From the NCBI GenBank assembly GCA_013152795.1, contig JAADFS010000007.1, positions 1 to 21,555 of the forward strand: a DNA stretch of 21,555 bases, given 5' to 3'. The notes under the pieces were generated by a model. The model was given only the letters and a program-made list of their open reading frames with translations, was not told the DNA's origin and searched no databases. This stretch comes from Deferribacteres bacterium. Its GTDB lineage: Bacteria > Nitrospirota > Thermodesulfovibrionia > UBA6902. This document shows, piece by piece, positions 7,579-14,251 of the stretch. The first letter of the stretch is position 1, and each line of letters starts with the position of its first letter. The position numbers were made by a program, and so were the translations under genes.

Positions 7579-10500
7579 CTAAACCCTTATCACCCTCACC
7601 ATGATATCGCCGAAACCCGGCGTACCGGTGATTGTGTTGAAATTCCCCGGATCATGAAGCTCATTGATGTTGGCGGTGTATTCACCCGTATTATTGACAA
7701 AGCCCAGGCCCTGCGCCCTCTGTCCGCCCGGCCCGAACGGCACCTTTATCACCCCGGGCATTATCTCATCGGTCAGAAAGGCCTTCCCCCTGATCCGTTT
7801 CCCGAGAGGGTTTTCAAGAATGATCATATCGCCTGTTGTAATCCCCAGTCTCCCGCCATCCGTCCGGTTGACGGCGAATACAGGGATAGAGACACTTCCA
7901 GCCCTGAAGAAAGTCTCCTCATTATCAGGGAGGCCGTACTTGTTCGGAATATCCCCGAGAGGGGGCATGAAATACCGGAAATCATCATTCAGCGGCTCCA
8001 TGCATTCAGTGTCTATTTCCGCAAGATAAGGACAGACCACGGTCATGGTCATGGAATGATGCACCCTTCCGCTTATAAGCTGGAAGGGATATTCCCCGGC
8101 AATCTCTCCGAACAGGGGATTTTTCGGATTCCACTTGCAAGGGGCCCAGTAGAAGGTCAGGGGATAGCCGGTCCCGAACTTTCTGTTGATCTCCTCAAGG
8201 TGGCTGAATGTAAACTCGAACTTACCCGAGGGCGTCTGCGGGCATACCCCTGAGGGTGAGCCGTCGGACTTCCTGTAGCGGTAATAACTGGCCGGCCACA
8301 CCGCCACGCCGTGATTGTTCCTGAGCCACTCAACGGTCAGGGGCTCACCCTCTCTTACGACCGTATCGCCCAGTACGGCCACGGGATTGTCAGGCGCACC
8401 GGTTATCAGGCAGCCCTCGGGGAGGTCGGGATACGGCAGGGGTTCACCGACATTGTATAATGCCGGCGTCTCTGAGAGCTGCTCGTTTATAAAGTCCTCC
8501 TCGTCTTTGTACCTGCCGCTGAAGTCTTCGGCCCTGACATCGGGATCACCGTTTTTTATCAATGCATCCGACATAAGGATCATAAATTCATAAGGCGTCT
8601 TCGATTCATGCAGGGGTTTTATGACCCGGTCCCTCAGGGCTATTTCAGGGCTTACCGTGTATACGCTGTTCAGTCCCATCCTCTCGAGGAAACCCGCCTC
8701 GGGGAATATGACATCCGCATACCTGCCTGTTACCGTCACATGCGTATCAATGCAGACCGCCAGTTCGACACGGTATTCACCTGTCTCATCCCTGGATGTC
8801 AGGGCGTCAGCCCAGTCCGGCGTGCTGCCTGCCGTAACAACCGGATTGCCCCCCCTTGTGATATATGCCTTCACAGGATAGCGGTAATCCTTAAACGGGC
8901 CGTATTTCAGCCTGACCCCCTCTCTCATTGCCGTGGGCAGGTCGGTAAGCACCCCCCACTTCGCCGCAGGATAGTCGCCGTAATGGTCTTTATGAAGCTC
9001 CGAAAGCCTGCCTGACACCTCCCTGCCGTTTATACGCCTTGTCACTGTCCTTTCGAGGAATTCCGCGCCCGATGTCCTGCCGCCTTTCTTCGGCTTGTGG
9101 CTGCCTGTCAGCACGAGGCCTCCCGGCCTGTCGACATTTCCCGTTATCAGGCAGAGTGCGGTCATGAGTATGGACGTCACGTCGCCGTTTGTATGGTGGG
9201 AGGTGCCGTGCATTCCCACTTCCATTGATGCGGGCTTTGTGATTCCGAACATGTGTGATACCTTCTCTATGTCTGCCGCGGGGATTCCCGTCTTCTCCTC
9301 CGCCCACTCAGGGGTGAAATAATGAAGGTTGTTGGCAGGGTCTTTTTTACCTGTCCAGGAAAGAAAGGCCTCGCGGAACTCGGGCCATCCCACGGTGTAG
9401 TTTTCAAGAAAATCGTGGTCGATATACCGCCTGGACGCATAATGCGCGGAATTGTTTTTAATAATAAAGTACAGCATCGCGGCAAGGAGTTCCGCGTCTG
9501 TTCCGGGTATTATCCGGAGCCACATGTCCGCAAGCGCGGCCGAACTGGTGCAGGAGGGGTCGACCACAATATACTTGCAGTTATTCTCCTCCCGCGCCGC
9601 AGGGATTCCGGCTGACATGTAATTGAACCTTGTCGCCACAAACGGATTGACCCCGATATGCATAACGAGCCTTGCATCATGGACGTGCGAGAGGCAGGGC
9701 TCCCCCTTGTCGTTTCTTATAAGCAGCGGCCTCTGGACATCCGGAAGCGGCCTCGTGTCTCCTGTCATCAGGTAGTGTCCCCACCTGCGGTTGGGGTCGC
9801 AGATGCATCCGTGGCTGTATATGTTCGGGGTGCCGAATGCGCGGAAAAGCCGCTCGTATGCAATGCCGTCGGTCATGTCACCGGTATCCAGAAACACGGC
9901 CTCTGGCCCGTACTTCCGCTTTATACCGGCCAGCTTCCGCGCCACATAATCGATCGCCTCTTCCCACGTGACGGGTTCCCACCTGTCTTCCCCCCTTTCA
10001 CCGGCCCTCCTGAGCGGAGTTTTTATCCTGTGGGGCGAATAGGTGAGCTGAAGACCGGCCGCCCCCTTTGCGCAGAGGGTACCGTTGTTTACAAGCGAAC
10101 GGGGGTTGCCGTATATCTTCATGGCGACGCCGTCCTGAACCAGCACTGATATGCCGCATTCAGAAGGGCACATCCCGTCCGCTGTATGGACCACCAGTTT
10201 CCCCGCCGGTCTGCCGTGAGTGCCGGCCGGTGAATGTGCACGGGACGGTCTCTGTCTTGCAGGGAGCTTTGCCGCGGGCACATCGCCGGGGATTTCGTAA
10301 TCCTTAAGCGGCAGGTACCTGCTGAGCGTGTTGTTCAACAGGTAAAACACGCGCGGGCCCGTCTCGTGCTCGGGATTCAGGACCTTGACCTTCCTTCTTC
10401 TCAGGATACTCGATATGCCGCTCTTCTTGTCATTCATGTCGCCGAAGACGATAGCCCTGCCCATGCAGCTTCTGACGCACACGGGCTCTTCCCCCCTCTG

Positions 10501-11670
10501 CAACCTGCTGTAGCAGAAGTCGCACTTTTCGGGCTTCCCTGTAAAGGGATTTATGTCTATTGCATCATACGGGCAGAATTCGTAGCACTTCCTGCAGTCA
10601 ATGTCCTTCGGACACCTGTCGCTGTTTATCAGCACGACGCCTTCAGGGGTCTTGATTATCGCGTCTTTTTCTTCGCACGCATCAATACAGGGGGCATTAT
10701 CGCACTGATTGCAGATATGGGGCACGAACAGTTTTCTGATGTCGGGATAACGGCCCGACTGAAATGTCTGGATACTGCAGCGGAACGTCCCGAACGGGAT
10801 ATCGTGCTCCGCCTTGCACGTCACCTGGCATGCATAGCATCCGATACACCTGTTGAGATCGATCAGCATTCCGTACCTTTTGTGCTTCCTGCGTTTATCC
10901 CGCAAACGGGACGGCCACACTCCCTGGAGCTTGTACTTCGGAAACAGCATGAACTCATCCCTGCTGACATCCGGCCTGTAGGACTGGAAGTCAAAGACCC
11001 CTATCTTTTTTTCAAGCCTTGCCGCAATGTGTGACAGTACAATGCATATCAGAAAGAAACCGGCCGCTATGCTGAAATAAGCGGCGTACATCCTGTCCGG
11101 ATAGCGCTGGCTGATGATAAAGCCCGCCCGCGTAAGCTCCACAAGGCCGATGATAAAGACAGTGGAGGTATCCTTGAACAGGGTGATGAAGAAACTTATA
11201 AACGAGGGTATCATCATTCTGAATGCCTGGGGCAGTATCACGTATCCCATGGACTTGTATCTCGAGAGGCCCGTTGACAGTGCCGTCTCCAGTTGCATCT
11301 CAGGGACCGCAGTGATTCCCGAACGCACTATCTCCGCCTGGTAAGCAGCGGCATATATGCTGAGCGAGATGACGGCGCTCCAGAAGACCGGTATCCGTAT
11401 GCCGGTCAGATACGGGATGACGTAACAAAACCAGAAGATTATTATGAGCAGCGGGGTTGCGCGCACAATCTCGATATATGCGATACACGGGAGCTTGACA
11501 TATATCCTTGAGGAGAGCCTGCTGTAGCCGAGCAGCACGCCGAATATGAAACTCAGCGACAGGGACAGGACCGCAAGTATGATATTCAGGAGAAGCCCGC
11601 CTATCTCTCCGTCGGGATATGCGCCGAACAGGTAAAAACTCCAGTCTGCAAATTGTTCAAGTATTTCCAT
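7579..11670 (-). CDS. Fusion: HisM-type ABC permease + four-cluster ferredoxin subunit + Mo-bisPGD oxidoreductase
   Basis: One uninterrupted 1363-residue frame carries three modules normally found as separate proteins. Residues 1-225 are a complete polar-amino-acid ABC permease: about five membrane helices, VRATPLLIIIFW (69-80) and the EAA-type loop ETALSTGLSRYKSMGYVILP (128-147). Residues 268-410 are a DmsB/PsrB/TtrB-type subunit with 16 Cys in four groups (275/278/281/285, 320/323/328/332, 353/359/362/366, 383/386/398/402), enough for four [4Fe-4S] clusters. Residues 491-1363 are a full DMSO-reductase-family catalytic subunit with an N-terminal cluster site (Asp498, Cys501, Cys505, Cys533), probable Mo ligand Cys624 in SHGCICD, and a C-terminal pterin-binding domain. 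Linkers are a basic stretch (251-265) and a Pro/Ala-rich one (461-490). There is no Tat signal and no NrfD/DmsC anchor; known HisM topology puts the redox part in the cytoplasm. The substrate is unknown. The ATG lacks an obvious ribosome site. Confidence 0.9.
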   Translation of the reverse strand: MEILEQFADWSFYLFGAYPDGEIGGLLLNIILAVLSLSLSFIFGVLLGYSRLSSRIYVKLPCIAYIEIVRATPLLIIIFWFCYVIPYLTGIRIPVFWSAVISLSIYAAAYQAEIVRSGITAVPEMQLETALSTGLSRYKSMGYVILPQAFRMMIPSFISFFITLFKDTSTVFIIGLVELTRAGFIISQRYPDRMYAAYFSIAAGFFLICIVLSHIAARLEKKIGVFDFQSYRPDVSRDEFMLFPKYKLQGVWPSRLRDKRRKHKRYGMLIDLNRCIGCYACQVTCKAEHDIPFGTFRCSIQTFQSGRYPDIRKLFVPHICNQCDNAPCIDACEEKDAIIKTPEGVVLINSDRCPKDIDCRKCYEFCPYDAIDINPFTGKPEKCDFCYSRLQRGEEPVCVRSCMGRAIVFGDMNDKKSGISSILRRRKVKVLNPEHETGPRVFYLLNNTLSRYLPLKDYEIPGDVPAAKLPARQRPSRAHSPAGTHGRPAGKLVVHTADGMCPSECGISVLVQDGVAMKIYGNPRSLVNNGTLCAKGAAGLQLTYSPHRIKTPLRRAGERGEDRWEPVTWEEAIDYVARKLAGIKRKYGPEAVFLDTGDMTDGIAYERLFRAFGTPNIYSHGCICDPNRRWGHYLMTGDTRPLPDVQRPLLIRNDKGEPCLSHVHDARLVMHIGVNPFVATRFNYMSAGIPAAREENNCKYIVVDPSCTSSAALADMWLRIIPGTDAELLAAMLYFIIKNNSAHYASRRYIDHDFLENYTVGWPEFREAFLSWTGKKDPANNLHYFTPEWAEEKTGIPAADIEKVSHMFGITKPASMEVGMHGTSHHTNGDVTSILMTALCLITGNVDRPGGLVLTGSHKPKKGGRTSGAEFLERTVTRRINGREVSGRLSELHKDHYGDYPAAKWGVLTDLPTAMREGVRLKYGPFKDYRYPVKAYITRGGNPVVTAGSTPDWADALTSRDETGEYRVELAVCIDTHVTVTGRYADVIFPEAGFLERMGLNSVYTVSPEIALRDRVIKPLHESKTPYEFMILMSDALIKNGDPDVRAEDFSGRYKDEEDFINEQLSETPALYNVGEPLPYPDLPEGCLITGAPDNPVAVLGDTVVREGEPLTVEWLRNNHGVAVWPASYYRYRKSDGSPSGVCPQTPSGKFEFTFSHLEEINRKFGTGYPLTFYWAPCKWNPKNPLFGEIAGEYPFQLISGRVHHSMTMTVVCPYLAEIDTECMEPLNDDFRYFMPPLGDIPNKYGLPDNEETFFRAGSVSIPVFAVNRTDGGRLGITTGDMIILENPLGKRIRGKAFLTDEIMPGVIKVPFGPGGQRAQGLGFVNNTGEYTANINELHDPGNFNTITGTPGFGDIMVRVIRV

Positions 11671-11678
11671 GATACAAG

Positions 11679-11760
11679 CTTACGGCGTTAAAACATCGCC
11701 GGCAGGCAGGAGAGCCTGCCGGAAAAGCTTTATATGCGATTCCTTAAGGAATATTCCGCA
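11679..11760 (+). repeat. Intergenic repeat element, left half only (copy 5)
   Basis: This fills the 90-bp gap between the two permease-bearing genes. A diverged left terminus (GCTTACGGCGTTAAAACATC) is followed by the hairpin GGCAGG-AGAG-CCTGCC, AAAAGCTTTATATGCGATTC and GAATATTCCGCA, after which the element stops at the upstream permease's TGA. The TAAGGAATATTCCG segment matches the symmetric-core type (copies 6 and 7). The element therefore forms the whole leader of the fusion gene and probably explains its lack of a ribosome site. Confidence 0.8.
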
Positions 11761-12498
11761 TCAGACCCTCGATTTCATAATGGCGGCGGCGTCTATCTTC
11801 AGGCGCCTTGCAAGAAGTATGACGGCCGAAGCCATTATCAGCGACAGGACGATATAAAACACAGTCGCCATGATGATTGCCTCAACACCCCTGAGTGTGA
11901 GTGATTCCACCTGCTGTGTCGCCCATATGAGTTCATGGGCCGTTATCGCCATGCACAGGGTGGTATTCTTGAAATTATGAACCATCCTCGTGCCGAGGGG
12001 GGACAGCGTCAGCCGGAACATCTGGGGAAGAAGCACGTACAGGTACTGCTGCACCCGGTTAAGGCCCGTGGCGATGGCAACGTCTCTCTGGATGGGGGGT
12101 ATCAGGAGCCTGCCGCTCCTCAGGATATCCGAGACATACGAGGCATTGTCCAGGGTCAGCGCAAGGCTGCCTGCAATCACCGGATAATAAAAGTATGCGC
12201 CGAATCCCTCACCATGGCCGATGGGAAAAATCTCCGGCAACACGTAGAAGAAGAAAAGCATCCAGAACAGTACGGGTATGCTCTGGAACACTTTAACGTA
12301 CAGGATGCCCAGGGCCTGCAGGAGCCTTATCCTTGAGACCCTCAGGATTGCTATCACCGTGCCCAGAAAAAGGGATGCCGCAGAGGAGATGACGAATATC
12401 AGCAGGGTGATACTGACACCGTCAATGAGTATCCGGAGATACGGCTCGGTAAACAGGATGCCCCAGTCAAATTCATATTGCAGGCTGAAAATCCCCAC
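11761..12498 (-). CDS. Polar amino acid-type ABC transporter permease (HisM/GltJ family)
   Basis: This 245-residue inner-membrane protein has about five helices (25-52, 68-92, 104-124, 157-190 and 205-231). It carries the family hallmarks FQSIPVLFWMLFFF (71-84) and the cytoplasmic coupling loop DVAIATGLNRVQQYLYVLLP (139-158), with the conserved Gly145. In amino acid importers two such permeases pair and sit on an ATPase dimer. The natural partner here is the permease module of the fusion gene 90 bp downstream. No HisP/GlnQ-type ATPase or periplasmic binding protein is in the window. The start is GTG with AGAGGGGGA directly before it. A candidate promoter lies at 12801-12829, giving a leader of about 290 nt that contains a repeat copy. 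The family is firm; the solute is unknown. Confidence 0.92.
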   Translation of the reverse strand: MGIFSLQYEFDWGILFTEPYLRILIDGVSITLLIFVISSAASLFLGTVIAILRVSRIRLLQALGILYVKVFQSIPVLFWMLFFFYVLPEIFPIGHGEGFGAYFYYPVIAGSLALTLDNASYVSDILRSGRLLIPPIQRDVAIATGLNRVQQYLYVLLPQMFRLTLSPLGTRMVHNFKNTTLCMAITAHELIWATQQVESLTLRGVEAIIMATVFYIVLSLIMASAVILLARRLKIDAAAIMKSRV

Positions 12499-12525
12499 TC
12501 CCCCTCTTTTCTCTCGTGTATGATG

Positions 12526-12710
12526 TCAAAGAGGAGTCTGCCGGAAAAGCTTCATCTGCGATTCCTTCAGGAAATATTCCGCACGGCATATTGACGTCTT
12601 TTTGAACTTCACTTTCCGTTACTTCCTGCAACAAGAACATATTTCCAATATCCCATCGCTTTATAAAGGTTTTACGGCAGACTCCTCTGCCCGGTTATGC
12701 AACATTAAGG
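12526..12710 (+). repeat. Intergenic repeat element, symmetric-core copy (copy 6)
   Basis: This is the main content of the 366-bp gap between ychF and the permease gene. The arms AGAGGAGTCTGCCG (12530-12543) and CGGCAGACTCCTCT (12675-12688) are a perfect 14-bp inverted repeat. Inside them are AAAAGCTTCATCTGCGATTC on the left and CCCATCGCTTTATAAAGG on the right, also partly complementary. The right terminus GGTTATGCAACATTAAGG ends at 12710; the left terminus is lost. The core is nearly identical to copy 7 and lacks the C-rich hairpin and heptads. The rest of the gap (12711-12864) holds a candidate promoter and no gene. Confidence 0.85.
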
Positions 12711-12800
12711 CAAACACAGTCTCCGGGCAGGTTTTGCTACGGGAAGATGAAAGATGAAACTCCAGAAAGTGGTGCAGCTTGTCCGGTCTCATATCTATTT

Positions 12801-12829
12801 ATTATATTGCAATGAAAGAAAGATATAAA
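12801..12829 (-). promoter_or_regulatory. Candidate sigma-70 promoter for the permease/fusion genes
   Basis: On the minus strand TTTATA (12824-12829, four of six matches to the -35 consensus) is followed after 17 bases by a perfect TATAAT (12801-12806). It lies between the ychF stop and the permease start and faces the permease. Transcription from it would run through repeat copy 6 before reaching the GTG at 12498. Confidence 0.45.
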
Positions 12830-12864
12830 CCGCCGCACCCTGCAACATCAAGCCTGAGAGGACA

Positions 12865-13986
12865 TCAGACATTAAACTTGAAATTTATGATATCACCGTC
12901 CCTGACCTCATATGTCTTGCCCTCAAGCCGCACGAGCCCCCTCTCGCGCGCCCTGACCATGTCTCCTCCGGATGATATGAGATCATCATAGCTCACCACC
13001 TCGGCCCGGATGAATCCCCTTTCAATATCCGAATGAATCCTGCCCGCGGCCCTGTGCGCGCTCGTGCCCTTTTTGACCGTCCATGCCTTTACCTCATCCC
13101 TGCCCACGGTGAAGAACGATATGAGACCGAGCGCCTCGTAGGAAACACGGCAGAGCCTGTGCATGGCGGATTCTTCAATGCCGAGGTCATCGAGGAACTC
13201 CCCTGCCTCATCAGGCGGGAGCTGGGCGATCTCCATCTCTATCTTTCCGCACAGGGGCACGACCGGCGGCACGGCACCCCTGCCCTTTCCCCTGAAATAT
13301 TTCTCCGTTTTATCCAGGAGTGCTTTCACCTCAGGGGAATTGATATCACCTTCGCCTATGTTCAGGACGATTATCTCCGGTATGGTGGTGAGAAACTGGT
13401 AGGGCAGCATCAGTCTTTTTTCCTCATCGTTAAACTCAATATCCCGCAGTGAGGTCTCCTCCTCAAGGGCATTTCTGCATTTAAGCAGCAGCCGCCTGTC
13501 GGCAGGGTTTTGTTTCCTGCCCTTTTTTTCCTGTTCCTCTATCTTCTGGAGCCTCTTTTCAACCAGCTCAAGATCGCCGAGTATAAGCTCGTCTTCAAAC
13601 GAGGCGATGTCTCTCAGGGGGTCTGTTCCTCCGAGCGGATGCATTACGGAGTCGTCCCTGAAGGCCCTGACAACATGCACAACCGCGTCAGCGTCCCTGA
13701 GGAGGTTGAAGACCTTCGTATTCTGCGAGACGTCACCGCCGGCCGCGGCTGAGGTAATGCCGACGTAGTCGATATATTCAACGGTGGCGTATGTGGTCTT
13801 CTTCGGAAGGTAGATGGACGACAGCCTGTCAACCCGCGGGTCAGGGATTTTAACAACGCCTGTACGGGGCTCAACATCAGCGGAGGCGGATACAGGGTAT
13901 GGGGTTGTCTCCAGTTCAAGCCCTGTAAGCGCATTAAACACGGTTGTCTTGCCTGAATTTGAAAAGCCGGTGATTGCAAGTTTCAC
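12865..13986 (-). CDS. ychF: YchF/OLA1-family P-loop NTPase (divergent)
   Basis: This 373-residue protein is an Obg-superfamily NTPase of the YchF branch, whose members bind ATP rather than GTP and associate with ribosomes and stress responses. The order is G-domain with P-loop GFSNSGKT (7-14), switch DYVG (73-76), a charged helical hairpin (about 130-190), NIGE (209-212, in place of NKxD, as in YchF), and a C-terminal TGS domain. Near the end, FFTVGRDEVKAWTVKKGT and AAGRIHSDIERGFIRAEV are strongly YchF-like. The P-loop SNSGKTT replaces the usual PNVGKST and the DxxG region is diverged, so this may be a paralogue rather than the housekeeping copy. The start is GTG with AGGGGGA eight bases before it. 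It is bracketed by repeat copies 6 and 7. Confidence 0.88.
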   Translation of the reverse strand: MKLAITGFSNSGKTTVFNALTGLELETTPYPVSASADVEPRTGVVKIPDPRVDRLSSIYLPKKTTYATVEYIDYVGITSAAAGGDVSQNTKVFNLLRDADAVVHVVRAFRDDSVMHPLGGTDPLRDIASFEDELILGDLELVEKRLQKIEEQEKKGRKQNPADRRLLLKCRNALEEETSLRDIEFNDEEKRLMLPYQFLTTIPEIIVLNIGEGDINSPEVKALLDKTEKYFRGKGRGAVPPVVPLCGKIEMEIAQLPPDEAGEFLDDLGIEESAMHRLCRVSYEALGLISFFTVGRDEVKAWTVKKGTSAHRAAGRIHSDIERGFIRAEVVSYDDLISSGGDMVRARERGLVRLEGKTYEVRDGDIINFKFNV

Positions 13987-14033
13987 GGAGAAATCCCCCT
14001 CATCGCAGGCATCTCCCGGCAGCAGGGGATCAC

Positions 14034-14250
14034 CCTTACAGTGGCAAAAAAATATTGCCGACAGGCAGGAGAGCCTGCCGGGAAAGCTTTATCTGCGATA
14101 CCTTCAGGGAATATTCCGCACAGCATATTGACGTCTTTTTGAACTTCACCCTTCGTTATCTCCGCCTGCAACAAAGACATATTTCCAATACCCTATCGCT
14201 TTATAAAGGTTTCCCGGCAGGCTCTCCTGCTGGTTTATGCAACAATTAAG
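14034..14250 (+). repeat. Intergenic repeat element, complete symmetric-core copy (copy 7)
   Basis: This is the best complete copy, 217 bp, filling the hemL-ychF gap. Termini are CCTTACAGTGGCAAAAAAA (14034) and GTTTATGCAACAATTAAG (ending 14250). Inside is a perfect 21-bp inverted repeat at 14065-14085 and 14210-14230 (GCAGGAGAGCCTGCCGGGAA plus one base), each arm itself a GGCAGG-AGAG-CCTGCC hairpin. The similarity continues inwards as CTTTATCTGCGAT versus the complement of ATCGCTTTATAAAG. The unique centre of about 100 bp (14100-14190) has no open reading frame of note. Its right edge is one base from the hemL TAA. Confidence 0.9.
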
Positions 14251-14251
14251 A

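Noticed and set aside
7579..10200. Catalytic module considered as nitrite oxidoreductase or nitrate reductase (NxrA/NarG)
   Set aside because: The probable molybdenum ligand is Cys624, not Asp, and the cluster motif spacing is not H-x3-C-x3-C, so it belongs with the PsrA/TtrA/DmsA-like group.
11761..12498. Permease considered as a molybdate transporter (ModB) serving the molybdoenzyme
   Set aside because: The SIPVLFWM and TGLNR/LLPQMFR motifs are of the HisM/GlnP amino acid type, not ModB/CysT.
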